Of a stretch of DNA of 64,000 nucleotides, positions 12,001 to 24,089 are shown piece after piece. How positions within the stretch are numbered: position 1 is the first letter of the stretch; each line of letters opens with the position of its first letter. The stretch is from Apiotrichum sp. Y4204. Taxonomy: Eukaryota; Basidiomycota; Tremellomycetes; Trichosporonales; Trichosporonaceae. Made by a program: the position numbers and the translations under genes. The notes below the pieces were generated by a model that saw only the letters and a program-made list of their open reading frames with translations, was not told where the DNA came from and made no database searches. The DNA is taken from assembly GCA_025531455.1 (NCBI GenBank), contig JAMYHL010000005.1, positions 992,001 to 1,056,000 of the forward strand, read 5' to 3'.

Positions 12001-15000
12001 GCCACTCGGCCACTCGGGCTTGGACACACGGACATTTTGGGCCCTTCAGTGGGTGTGGCTGACGTTGTGCTTCGGACACAGGGTTGGGTCGGCTATGTGA
12101 CGTCGATGGCGCTTGTGTTGAATAGGAGGCGAAGGTGGGGCCAGTCCGAACCACTAGGGGTGGAAGGAATCGCATGCCTGTCTGTCGGATGTTGCTCGGT
12201 TTCCTGACCGCAGTGCTGCAGTGTACGCAGTGTGAATTGTTGACAGATGTCGCTTTTCGCGTCGTTCCAATGGACAGCGCGGAGGACTTTGGAAGCGTCA
12301 CAGGGACCTTGGCAGCTTAAGTAAGGCAAAGCACCGCGCCACACAAGGGGCATCTCCCACCGAAAACATCGGGTCATCCAACGACGTTTTCGTGCAGCAG
12401 TTAGGATAGCATCTCATCCTCTCGCTCGGATGGGTCATGGGGCTATGGAGGATTAGCGAGAACGTCCGTGCAGGAGGAAAATAGGGGTTGTAGCTCGGCG
12501 AGTGTAGGAAATGCACAGACATGCTGATAAGCACGCTGAACTGCGGGGACAGGTGGACGGAGATTGCCAGCGGTGAGAGCAAATCGAAAGAGTATGCTGG
12601 CGCCAAGAAACTGGGATACTCCGCGCCCCCCCCAGTTGCACAACAAGCATGGAGTGCGACGGCGCGTAACAGGCCAGCAAGCTTCTCAGAGTTGGATCCG
12701 AGTCGGCAGCAACCCATATTATGTTTGCTGGCACAGTGGGTGCGTTCCTTGGGGTCCTTGGTTCTGCCATCTTGAGCCTGTTTGCCGGTTTGATTCGATT
12801 CGATTCGGGTGGCGCCAACGACAACTTTGGCTGCGCCTTGCGCCATCTCGGCTAGCCACAGACCGACGGTCACCTCTTGTTCATTGTATTGTACGTCGGA
12901 GGGTAACTCGTGCCCCACAACCTGGTACGGTGAATGGATTCAGAGTCAGGGAGGCGGTGATGAAGCTGTCCGGGCCGAGTGCGCGGATCGGAACTGTAAG
13001 GCGGAATTGGCCTGTGGAAACAGAGCCAAAATCCCGATACAAACAGTATCGGACCGTGCCTCGAACATCTCCGCGAAAGATGATGCAAGCAATGCTACCA
13101 TCCTCCGTGGTGTGTCTTGAAGTGAAATCGTATGCGAGGATCAATTATCGAGCAAGCAACTGAACGTGAAGTTGACTGGGAGGCGCATCGCTGTTGCCAT
13201 TATGATGTGATTGTCTCGCGCTATTTCATCAGCCGCGATCGAAAGCAAGAGGGTGCCGTCAGCCATGATCATCAAGTGAGGAGAGGCTCTCGTCAGCCAC
13301 ATCAGGAGGGAGCCATTAGGGTCGTCAACGACCGCACGAGTCTCTCTCGACACTCATCTCCGATGGTCACCCGATATGCCGCCGAGTAGCCGTCTCCCAG
13401 CGTTTCGGAAGCTCGACGGACGCCAAGTCGAGAGGGGGAGCGATAGAGCGCCATGTCAGACAATGTCTGCGCGATGCCATCCACTGGAGCTTGTGGCGCT
13501 TGGACCGATCGCCCGCAATCGCATTCCGTGCAGTGAGGCATGCGTTCCTGGGAGAACACATCAACATTCCGCACGGCTGTCTAGCCATCCTGGATAGGGA
13601 GGTCGGAACAATTGCTTAATGTAGCTTATTCTCCGGAACCAAGTCGAGGCTCATTCGTGGACGCATTCACCCGCGCGATTGATCTCGCGGTGGGATGGGT
13701 CGACTTTTGCATCAATGGAAAATGCCCGCGCGCCCCTGCGTTGGCGCTGAATGTGAATTGGGGCGTGGAACAATGGATGCCATAGAGAATGGGGCAACAT
13801 TCGCGTACCAATCGTACTTCCACGAGCTCCGTATGCATCGGAGAACGTGCAAAATTCGGCTCGCTTGGGCTGTCCTTTCTCTAAAAGCTGTGGAGGGCGT
13901 CAGTGGTGTGTGTGATATTTTTGCAACCTTTATCTCGTGAAGGACAGGACGGATGAGGACATCCGCGTTGGTGACCAACAAGGATCTCTAGACCAAGACG
14001 CGGCTTGATGGCTCTAATGGTATCACGGCCTGCGGCCAAGCGGCACGGCACGATTGTGACTTACTATGTGTCATGAACCCCATTGCAAGTGACACCCGTT
14101 TGAGCATCATGATGGTATACAGTTCCCTGGAGGACCGCCCCGCGGAGGACCCACTTCTTGTCCAAAGCCGATATCAGGCTCGAGCCCCAGGTTGTCACCC
14201 ATCAAAGCTCCAGGAGATCTAGGGATCAAGGTAGCCGATGGACGTTGCCGGGGCTGACGACGCCTCGCGATTCTTTAGAGTACACATGTGCAGACTCGTG
14301 GGCGGCGGGGTCGAAAAGGCCGAAAGTGAATTCATCAGGAGGTCTCGGTTCTTGTCACCCACCGAAAAAAAAGAAAAAGCAAAAAAAAAAAAAAAAAAAA
14401 GTTATTATGATCCCGGGTGACTAACCGCCGACGGGAAGGGAGTACGTGTACCCGTAGCATTCCGTAACTCGATCGGGGAGGGCCGTCACCTCGCCATTGA
14501 AGGCGGTAACCTCCCCCATGCCCTGGCAGTTCCGGCGGATGTCGTGTGTTCGACAGAGAGGTTGTCCGCGTGGTCCAGCTGGTGCGTGACGGAAGGGCTG
14601 ACGTTAGCGGGTTTGGAATCAACGTTGGCTTTTCGGCAGGTGCGAGTGTTGCTTGGGCGACACATGGACGCACCCAAGTAAGCGACGCTGGTATGACGAT
14701 GCGCAGCGGTAGCACACTACGCAGAGTGGTGGTTGCTGTCCGGAGGTCCGAAATCCGCTCTCGCCCGGTGTCCGAAACTGTGCGTGACCGTCTGAATCAG
14801 GGGAGTGGTATGGCTGATGAGATTGCTTCTCTGAGGGTATGCGGTGAGGCGTTGCGCTGTACTGTATCTGGTAGTGAGCAAGTATTTGTCAGCCAACCGC
14901 CGAGCTGGCGAGCAACTTCATGCGAGATGTGCAGAGGAATAACGATGGTGGACGGATAGGAGGTGCTGCCAGAGGCAACCGGTATCGCTAGATTATTTAT

Positions 15001-16317
15001 ATGACTCCACTGCATTCACTCCTCTTTCCGCTGTCCACTTACCGGCGTCCACTTCCGAGGAGGAGACGAACTGGCGCGCAATTCAGGTCACCCGTCCCAG
15101 GTCCGGCTGACGTACAAGGTTCCGGGCGGGCCGGACATGGGTGTCATGGGTGTACAACTCTTGCGACTTGCGTCCCCAAACGTTGGGATTTGCCGTGTCC
15201 GCCTGCAGTCCGCCGTCCGCAGGGTCCCCCAGGAGGGAGAGGTAGGCAAGCAAGACGACGGCAGGGAGAGTGGGTTTGCTGTAGGATGCAGCGGTGGGTG
15301 AATGTTTGCTCATGTCGGTTTATTATCCTTGTCATTATGTCTACTTTCTTGTCCTGGTTGTTCCGCTCCAGAACAACAAAATATGAACCAGAAACACCGG
15401 GACGCCAATGCGCCAGCGCGCGTCGCACTCGCCCGTGCACAGATGTCGTCGTATGTCGTACGCGATCTGGCGCCAATCGGCTGCCCTGGCAACACCAGAT
15501 CCCAGCTGCCGAGTACAGTACATACAGTACGGTAGAATGTCCAGAAGTCATACGCCCTCATATCCACGCGTGCCAGTTGCCATGTCTAGCATGTCTGACG
15601 TTCTCGGTGTCGCACCCCCACACGCCGACCCCTGGTCCCCTCTCCTTGCCCGCTTTGGGTCATGAGTCGCGGCTCGCCGCCCTGTGGCCGGCGGCCAGGC
15701 TGCCCGCACGATCAGAGATGTGAAACGCCATCGTAATGGAACACCGTCCCTGGCGCCGAGCCCGACTCCGACCCAACGTACTACCAGGCAGTCACCGCGA
15801 CGTCTCCTTTCGCCCACGTTCGGCGAGAGCTGCCTGCGATCGCAGGGAATAACATCGAAGTCATTCCGTTTTTTCCCCGGCTCTAGCTCCATCCCAGCTC
15901 ATCTCGATCCCCATGTTCCAACGCCATGCCGTAATGCCGTACTGTCGCCGACTGTCGCTGTGCGATCGTGGTTGCATAGACACGGAATATAAAGGAAAAT
16001 TACGAGATGGGAACACCGGGAGTAAATGAATACCCCGGGCGTCCCTGGAGGCCAAACCTACGACGCTCTCGCGTGCTACGCGTGGTTCTTGGCATGGTCC
16101 TCGTGCCCTTGTATCCCCAACTGCCAGAGAAGGGGTTGTACAGGTCCTTCTGTCGTTTCGTGAAACTTCGTTATCATGACGCGTAGTGAAGCACATGGAA
16201 GGACAGCGGGAATCGTCAGACAGCTGTCGCGGTCGCCGGTGGGCATAGCCGTCTGCAACCGCAGTCGCCCCCTGGTTGAGGCCCAACGTCCAACCATGTA
16301 CACTCGGCATCCCTCAA
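9035..16317. other. 7.3 kb region without recognisable genes, upstream of velvet gene and downstream of SEC3
   Basis: No frame here shows conserved motifs or coding-like third-position bias. Seen: purine-rich (minus-strand pyrimidine-rich) DNA at about 9440-9600, which could be velvet promoter or leader; three imperfect copies of an ACAGGAGG unit at about 10749-10780; and a run of about 20 A at 14381-14400 flanked by an inverted repeat. It may be a long regulatory region, decayed mobile DNA, or hold non-coding RNA. Confidence 0.5.
14354..14420. repeat. A-rich tract flanked by 7-bp inverted repeat
   Basis: A-rich DNA from about 14364, ending in roughly 20 consecutive A at 14381-14400. GTCACCC (14354-14360) and its complement GGGTGAC (14414-14420) lie on either side. 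No direct target-site duplication was found, so retrotransposition is not supported. Confidence 0.6.
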
Positions 16318-19300
16318 TTATCGCGTCGCTTTGGCGCGTTGGCAGGCACTCTCCATATCGCGCAGCGTGTAATCGAGTGTTAGGGTGTTGTCGTAGCACT
16401 TGGCGATGGTCTCAATGGCGCGGGTAATCTCGTGCTTGAGGGCGTTGGACAGCTCACTCCACACGTGCGCGATGAGTGCTTGGGTCGCGGCGTCGACCGT
16501 GACGTTCGCCGGGCCGCCAACGACACCGCCGACAGGCCCGTCGTCGTCGTGCGCAAAGTGCTTGTCGACACGACGCGCCATTGCCTCGACGGCCTTGCGC
16601 ATGTCCTTGGCGGTCGTGTCCTTTAGCACCTTTTTGAGCGTGCTCTTTGAGTAGTTTGGATTTAGGGACACCTCGTTCGGCGGAGTTGTTTTCATGAGCC
16701 GCTCGACTCCGTCCATGAAGTCCTGATAATTGTCAGTTGTATGCAAAGCGGTAGCAACTCACCATGATGCGCGAGAAGCCACGGCGCATCATCATCTTGA
16801 TGTATGCCTCCATGTTCTCCCGGTACAGACCCCGGGCGCGATTTGTATAGACTTGCAAGGCCTTGACCTTGAGGTGGGATGACTCCTCGACAAAGACATG
16901 CAGGTTTTCTATATTGTCAGCACTTGGCTACTTGCGAGGAACGCACCGATCATAACGACATGGAAGTAGAGTTGGCCCTTGTCCTCGCCCGAGCTCGTCT
17001 CAACGGCGACAATCTTGGACAGATACTGCAGCGAACCGAGGACGGAAGCCACGACGCGCTCGTACGCGTCGTCGACCTTTTGGCGAATCTTGAGGCCGTC
17101 CGCGCCGACAAGCTGGCATTCGAGACGCTCGACAAATACCGGAAAGTGGCGCACAAAGTAGAAGACGCCGCGTCTCCGCTTCATGTTGGTCTTGGCTCCG
17201 TCAATTGTCTTGATTTGATCGCTCTGGCGTGTCAGTGTGGCTCAGGCATTTACAAACTCACGATAAAGTTGTCAAACAGGCGCCGGTTCCGGCTCAGCTG
17301 CTTGTCGAAAAGCTGGGTGAGGAACAGCGATGTGCCCTCCTGCTCCGCCTGCTCGGACAGATGCTCCATCGCAGCAATCATGCCCACTATCGTTCTGGAA
17401 AATTAGCATCGCCGCGGGTCTCATTCATTACGCACGACATATCCGTCTTGAGAGCGTCGTTCACCCAGGTCTTGAGTGCGCCGTCGACAAAGCCAAACAT
17501 GAGATCCATTACGCTGCGCGCAATCTGGATGAGACTTGGGTTGTTCCGCGACGCATGCCGCGTAGCCTGTCGTCTGAAGTATGTGTCGAGTTGCATGTAG
17601 TCTGCAAATGTCGACTCGTTGTCCGCGAGGTGTAGGAACGACCCGATAAAGTCGTCCTCGGTGACAATCTGGCCAATAATCTCGGTCATGGCCTGGTTGT
17701 ACGCCTGAAGAGTGAGCTGCGAAATTGGCTTTGAATGACCTACCTCTGCAACCTTGACCGCAGCATGATTGGCCTTCTTCTCGCTGGCGCCACCGCCGCC
17801 AACCTTGCTGTCGTTCGTTCGCTTCACAGTCTTGGCACGCGCTACTGCACCACCGATGGCGCCAAGTCGAGGCGGAGGAGCCATCTGCGCTTTGGCGAAG
17901 GCTGGCAATGAGCATCCGGAACACAGCTTCATAGACTCACCAATATCCGTAGCCTGGTTAGGCCCTGGAAGGCCCTGTTTCAAGCTGCGCAGGAGATCTC
18001 CCATCTCAGACTGATGAAGGTCACTGATGGTGGTAATGTAGTTCTGTCGTCAGTTTGCGAGGTTCAGGCCAAACTCACAGTGCACAGCTTCCTGAACCGG
18101 TCGTCGTCCATGTCCTTGACGAAGAGCACCAGACCCTCGTATGCCATGAGCGCAGCGCCGAGGGACGTGTGTGGGCCAAGCTGCACCTCGCGGCCCTTGG
18201 CAGCCTTGCGGAAGTCGGCGAGCGTGCTGGCCGACTGGTGCTTGAACGCAATGTCGAGGTACTCCAGCACACGAGTGCAGAACTGCACGGCCGCATCGCG
18301 GTACTCGCGCATGTGCTGGTTGGTCGCGGACGACTCGTTGGCTTAGGTGTCAACAGGCGGCTCCTAATGCTTCCACTCCCACTCACCTTTCTCGCGGCTC
18401 GCCTGGATGGCCTTGTACAGCGAGGCGGCAGCCTGCTCGAGCTCTTCGACGCCGCGAGTCGTATTTGGGCTGATCTGGGAGAGCTTGGCGAGGTCTGCAC
18501 GGGGTACATCTGTGATCTGGAGGAGCTGGCGGATTTCGTTGAGTAGCGCGTGCTGGTTCGAGGTCTGGACCTGCAGACCACGGTTCTGGCCCTCGATGTA
18601 CTTGATGTCATCAGATACCGCCTGTGATGTTAGCTTCAGAGTTAGCTGGCAGCTACTCACGCTCAGCTGCACTCGGTATCCTGCGAGCTGCATGTCAATG
18701 TCGTCGAGCTCCATCAGCGCATCGTCAATGTGCGCTATGACCTGGTCGATGCGGTCGTCCGACTCGAGGAAGGCGTGGATGTTGGCAGACTCCAGCGCGG
18801 CCAGCTCGTCAAGAAGCCGGCCCTCAATCACGTCCGTCCCCTTGTTGCGGTCGCCGCCCGAGGTCGTGACCGCTGTCCAGTCAAAGCCCTCGATCATCTC
18901 CTCGACATTGGCCATGATCGCGTCGCCGGCCTCATCGGGATCCTCCTCCTCCATCGCGCCAAACTGGCCTGTGCGCGTCATGAGGAGCACATCACGCGAG
19001 TACGCGGTCGTAAGCGGTGGGGGGTGGAAGGACACACGGCGCTGGGAGGCGGCTAAGGAAGGCGGCCGCTCGCGGCTCCGCGGTTGTGGTTCTGGCGGCG
19101 CCAAAGTGTTGATGGCGAGGTTGGGCGTCCCGCGCTGCTGTTCGCCAGACCTGTCGCTTCCGGGTGTCGGTGATCGATCGAGCTTACGCGACGATGTCTC
19201 GCGTTGCGGCTCGGGCTCGGGCTCGTTCACCACGGGAGGAACACGGATCTCGGGCCGCGAAGGCGAAGCCGCGGCTGCAGACATACGCGCTGGCATGGGG

Positions 19301-20748
19301 GGAACGGGAGGGATGTCCAGTTCCGGCTCCTCGACCCCGCCATACGGGTCCATGCCGCCGTACGGATCATCTTCTGGGGGAGGCGGAGGTATGGACGGCG
19401 CCGTTGAACTGGCAGCGGACGGACGGCGCCGACCGGGCGCGGAAACGGGAACCTCGTACCCCTGGGCAGACCGGTCATCGCCAGACCCGCGGCGACGTTG
19501 CGGCGGAACGCCGAGGCCGATATCGCGTTGATCGCGATCTCGCGAGACGGGGGGTTTTGGTCTGCGGTCGTGGCCGTCCTGGCTGCCAACACTCCGGCCT
19601 CCTCCATCACTGGAGAAGGAGGTGCGACTCGGGCGAGCGGGAGGCTGGAGATCGAGAGACTGGTGCGAGCCCGCCGAGGACGACAGCTTGGACGAGCTTT
19701 GCATCCCCGGTGCGGTGCGGGGTGGAATAAGGTGCCCGCTGCTGGACGAGGGCGTCACAGCGGTGCCAGGGGCTGTGGTGGTGGCACTGCGAAGTTGCGA
19801 CGAGGAGACCTGCGGCGACCGGCCGCCAGGCTGCGCTCGGCTCTGGCTTGGGGTGTAGCGCTGGGACGGCTCGTCCGGCTGTGGCTGGTTACGGAGGTTG
19901 GGGACGGTGCTTGCGGCGAAGCCGGAGGTGGAGAACGACGCGTCCGAGAAGCGAGACGAGTAGACGCTAGCAGAGCTGGATGCCGGGACATTACGCGGCA
20001 TCGACGAAGGCGGCATGGATGATGGTGGGGGAGTCGGCGCCGGAGTGAGATCTGGCGTAAAGTTGACAATGCGAGGCAGGGTGCCGGTCGCGGTCTTGTA
20101 CGACTTTGCTATGTTACTCAGAAAGTCGCCCAGATCGCGCGCGTTGTCCGCCCGCCACTTGTACGTCCGCGACGTCATGGTAATCGCAAAAGACACGGGC
20201 TGAGGTCAGTGACATGCTCCGCGCATGTGGAGCGCGACGAAGTGCTGCACAACGGGGTCTTGTAGCACCCTCGCTCCAGCCGCGCACTCACCCCAGTCTG
20301 CTCCAACTGGCGCATGTCGTCGAGCATCCATGTCTTTCCGCGCGAGAACGTTCCGTTAGAGTTCTCCTTGCCTTTGTGTAGGAGGAACTTGCCGTTCTTG
20401 GCGGCTGGAGTCAGCGGGGTCCAGCGGGGTAAGCTGAGACGAAGCGACCGGTAGGCCTTGACCAGCATATTAACTGGCCCTAAGACTCCTCCGCCGCGAC
20501 GCGATAGCATCACGACAGTGGGCAGCTGGGCTGAATACTGTCTCGACATCGTACCCAGCGCCGCCTCCACCGCATATCCACGCACCGGCAAGGAAGAGCC
20601 AGCGGGTCTTGACGCCCCCCTGCTCCTGTTCGTGGATGCAGAGGTAGTCGACCATTGTCTCCTCGCGTATGCCGTTCTCGTCCACGCGCGAGAACAGCGA
20701 CTTGTTGATCATCACCGCCACATCCTCCTGTGCGGGCATGCGCGACAT
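16318..20748 (-). CDS. SEC3: Exocyst complex component Sec3
   Basis: Exocyst subunit that tethers secretory vesicles at the plasma membrane and binds phosphoinositides and Rho GTPases through its N-terminal PH fold. The ATG is at 20748, beginning MSRMPAQEDVAVMINKS. Early exons are 20586-20748, 20292-20404 and one starting at 20199. The PH-like part includes KTRWLFLA, KFLLHKGKENSNGTFS and GKTWMLDDM. Then comes a disordered Ser/Pro/Arg-rich insert of roughly 250 residues (about 19100-20050), and the Sec3 C-terminal region beginning near EMIEGFDW, with coiled-coil sequence around DDIKYIEGQNRG. More short exons follow down to a stop at 16318. I estimate roughly 1,200 residues; not every internal intron was fixed. 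One intron (18622-18660) is 39 nt and stop-free. It diverges from NAA38. Confidence 0.9.
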
Positions 20749-21312
20749 TGTCGGCGCTCGGAGGGGAGGAAGGGCGGGGTGGGGTGTAAGCCTCTCGACT
20801 GGCGAGGCGGGGCTGGAGAGGGCGAGAGCGCGCACAGACGACGGGAGACGCGCGGACCGTGCCGGTTCAAGCGGAAGATACAGGTGCTGGGTAGAGAAGA
20901 GGTAAGAGTATGAAGTGGGTTGTGTGACGTTGAACCTAGACCTAGATTTTGGGCGTTGTCGTTGTCGTCGTTGATGTCGTCGTCGCTGCTGGCGGAAAGG
21001 AGAGACATGCGATGTGCGATGACGACGGAAACGGATTCAGTCGGGCCATAAACAGCAACACCCACAGCTCAATTAGGAAATGAGATTACGATGGGGGTGC
21101 AGAGTTAATTATAAACGGAGGCAAAATGAGGTAATCCATCGTAATATCGTAATGGCATCCTGGCCATCAGCACCACCAGCATCAGCACACACAGGCCTTT
21201 TGCTTGAACAGCCCTCTCCACGGCCTCCACCAGTGTACAAAGAATATCGAGTTGAGAGACCATTAACAGATACAACCTCCATCCCCAAAACGAGCAACAC
21301 CCCACTTCAACA
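20749..21312. promoter_or_regulatory. Divergent SEC3/NAA38 intergenic promoter region
   Basis: 564 bp between two divergent start codons. It contains a GTC/GTT-rich trinucleotide stretch near 20955-20992 and AT-rich DNA just upstream of NAA38. No specific factor site is recognised. Confidence 0.5.
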
Positions 21313-21879
21313 ATGGCGGCGTACGTCCCCCCGGCCCCGCGCCGCCTCCCGCCCCAGCAGCTCCCCGTAATCGACGCCCCGCGCGCGCTCCGTGCACTCC
21401 TGCACACGCGGCTAGTGGTGGATCTCGCGGACGGCCGACAACTCTCGGGCCACCTCTTGGCGGTGGACGACGGCGCCTCGCTCCTGCTTTCCAGTGTCCG
21501 TGAACGCCGCGTTCTCCCAGATACTCCCGCGGGGCGTAATGCGGCGACGTATTATCCGTTCTCGGCGGACATGGCCGAGGAGGACGAGGACGAGTTTGGT
21601 GCTGGTGCGAATGAAGCCGGCGGGCGCGGGCGTGTGCGGGTGCGTGAACTCGCGAGCGTCCTCGTGCCCATGAAACATGTTGTGCGCGTCGCGATTGCCG
21701 AGAGCGATGCGGCTGCTTGGGGTCGCTATGCCGGCGTCGAATTTCGGGAGGGCGCGGCCGTGCCGCCGCCAAAGGAGAAGTGTGAGTGTTGTTGTCGGGG
21801 CGCAACGGGGCGCTGTGCTGACGGACAGCGTCGTGAGACTTTTCTCGTTCACAACGGCCAGGGCCGGACTTTCCGGTGA
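21313..21879 (+). CDS. NAA38: N-alpha-acetyltransferase auxiliary subunit Naa38-like (LSM fold)
   Basis: Likely small auxiliary subunit of the NatC N-terminal acetyltransferase (Naa30/35/38). The LSM (Sm-like) core is visible: ALRALLHTRLVVDLADGRQL then SGHLLAVDDGASLLL (Sm1 motif, about residues 25-65), and a later hydrophobic strand ELASVLVPMKHVVRV (Sm2, about 113-128). A short acidic insert (EEDEDEF) separates them. The unspliced frame gives 188 aa, ending at 21879 with an odd Cys-rich tail. A perfect GTGAGT donor at 21782 suggests the last part may instead be spliced to an exon starting at about 21959, which would replace that tail. Other Sm-like families are possible, but the layout fits Naa38 best. 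Confidence 0.7.
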   Translation: MAAYVPPAPRRLPPQQLPVIDAPRALRALLHTRLVVDLADGRQLSGHLLAVDDGASLLLSSVRERRVLPDTPAGRNAATYYPFSADMAEEDEDEFGAGANEAGGRGRVRVRELASVLVPMKHVVRVAIAESDAAAWGRYAGVEFREGAAVPPPKEKCECCCRGATGRCADGQRRETFLVHNGQGRTFR

Positions 21880-22335
21880 CGTTCGCATCAGTCGGCTCTG
21901 CGGTTCTCTTTCCTCGTACTCGCCCTGCCCTCATCGTCGCCCACCTTCCCCCGACTAGACAATACGCCCACCATTCTCCACGACATCACGGCCGCCACGG
22001 CTAAAGTGCTTTCATTTTGTTTCTTGCCATGTGGGATGATGTGCGCCTGCAGCGCAACAATGTGTACACTATAATGTATATGACATGACAGTTGCCGACG
22101 AACAAAGTCCTGAGAGTCTGGGTTACTGAGAGTGCTGGATTGTGCGATGAAAGGATCCGGTTCTGCGTACATGAGTGAAAGATGATGGATGGGATGTGGA
22201 TGCAGTGGCAGAAATGTGGGATGAAATGTGGTGCGGGCTATGCGGAGAGTGGCCGTTCTCCAAGTCTATTGAGGCCACTGGGACAGTGTTCGGTCGGACA
22301 GGGATAAGAAACGGAATACGGAATGGAAGAGGAGC
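21880..22335. other. Convergent intergenic region
   Basis: Lies between the 3' ends of NAA38 and the membrane-protein gene. It may contain a last NAA38 exon near 21959-22070. Nothing else seen. Confidence 0.4.
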
Positions 22336-24089
22336 TCAGACTATACCATGGCCGAGGCGACTGGGGCCCTGTATGGCATTGGGGGGAGGCTCCATGTCGA
22401 CTGGGGATTGCGCGTAGGGCTCGCCCTCGGAGATCATAAAGTTGCCACTCGCTCCCCGCATGTGCGTGTTTGTGGGAGAGCGGGGGGCCGAGTTGGAGGC
22501 ACCAAATTCGGAGTACGAACGCGACGACTGATGGCTGCTGCGCGCCGAGGCGAAGGTGGATGTGCGAGGTGAGTACACCATCTGCGTCGGGTGTCCCGGG
22601 TGCTCCGACACGGAGTCCGGGAGATTCAACGCGTGGCCGCTCAATGGTCGCGGCAGGTTGATGACCATGCTGCGCGTATGAGGAGCACCGCCGCTAGCCG
22701 AACGAGGCATGCTTGAGCGGCCCTGTGCAAGATTGCTGAAGCTTCGAGCTGAGGGCAGATGGATCGTGGACGCCCTGGGTGAGGTGGTTCGCGAATCAGT
22801 GCCAGAGCTGGAGCCAAAGCCTTGCAATGCGCTGCGCTCGGAAGGTGTCACAGGCCGGCCAAAGTCGCCTGCAGCAGACAGTTGAGAGTGAGACCCCTGG
22901 GGACGGAGATCACGTTCCTCGCCAGTACCGCTGCCAGAGTCGCTCGAGGACGCTCCATCGCGAAGGCTGTATTCACGGGGTTGAAGCGTGTGGCCTGCTG
23001 CAGGTGTGTTTGCGCCTGTGCCGGTGGACGACAGCGAGGGCGAGCCCGAAGGCGTAGATCCCGTCCCAAAGCGCGGCGAGTGATCTGGAGCAAATGATGA
23101 CGATGTTGTCGAATCGACGGGGTATGATGAGTAGTACTGCTGCGGGTTACCGTGCATGGAGCCACCACGGTTCTGTGCAATCACTATTGACGTCAGCGGA
23201 GCCGTAACAAGGTTTCAAGGTTCCAACAATCCAACAGACACATACAGGTCGAGTAGCTGCTGCCACGGTTTGGGCCCATCGACGAGTGTCTCGAGTGACC
23301 ACCGCCCACAAGCGTGCTTTTTCGGTTGGTTGATGACTGCATGTGAGGACGGGGCGGACTAGACGGTTGTCAGCATATGTATCGAGATCTGAATTGCCCG
23401 CAAGGGCACACTCACGGAGGAGGCAACCTCTCACCACGCCCTCGACACTGCTTCCAGGCCACAAAGATGAGAATAACCAGTGCGATGGCACCGATAATGC
23501 CGCCCACGATGCCGCCTATGGCTGCCGAGCCGAGAGTGTTGCTCTGTTTTGGACTCTGTGGTGCGGCCGCCGCATACGATGGTCCAACAACGGTGCTTGG
23601 CGGAGTGGGCATGATGACCGTTGCTGATGTTCCACCAGGATGACCGGCCGCAGCATCCGTCGGGGCAGCAGCGGCGTCCTGGGCAGCATTCGGAGGCGAA
23701 TTTTGAGTCGCAGCTGGCGCCGCGGCATTGCCAGTGTTCTGCCCAGCGGCCGGAGCAGCTGGTGACTGAGCATTAGGGGGTCTGGCAGAGTTGCCCTGTC
23801 CAGGAGGCTGCTGGGCATTCGGCTGCTGGGCGTTTGGTTGCTGCTGGCCATTTGGCTGTTGTTGGCCATTTGGCTGTTGCTGGCCATTGGGCTGTTGCTG
23901 ACCGTTCGGCTGCTGCTGACCGTTGGGTTGCTGGGCATTCGGCTGCTGGGCATTCGGCTGCTGAGCGTTCGGCTGCTGGCCGTTCGGAGGAGCGGCGGGC
24001 TGGTTGCCCTGTTGCGGGTTGGCGTTGCCTGGGGCATTGCCTGGCGTGGCCGCTTCGCGCGGTGCGCTAGCGGCCGCTTGAGGGGCCAT
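22336..24089 (-). CDS. Single-pass membrane protein with Gln/Pro/Asn repeat region, unknown function
   Basis: Exons 23416-24089, 23246-23358 and 22336-23183 join in frame to 544 aa. No signal peptide is visible at the N terminus (MAPQAAASAPRE). Residues about 25-115 are tandem short units of the form NGQQQP and NAQQP. A Gly-rich membrane helix follows at about 191-212 (GGIVGGIIGAIALVILIF), then a basic stop-transfer KQCRGRGER. The remaining 320 or so residues are Ser/Pro-rich and disordered, probably cytosolic, with many potential phosphorylation sites. The layout (low-complexity outer part, one helix, long Ser-rich tail) resembles fungal wall-stress sensors or septation-related membrane proteins in outline only; I recognise no domain. 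The repeat array is likely length-variable. Confidence 0.75.

Noticed and set aside
12298..13163. Frames of about 200 codons on both strands
   Set aside because: No recognisable motif, irregular composition, and no consistent splice pattern linking them.
14359..14400. Poly(A) tail of a retroelement
   Set aside because: No upstream reverse-transcriptase-like sequence and no direct target-site repeats.
18407..19531. 374-codon plus-strand frame over SEC3
   Set aside because: Ser-rich shadow of the SEC3 disordered region; sense frame carries the conserved exocyst sequence.
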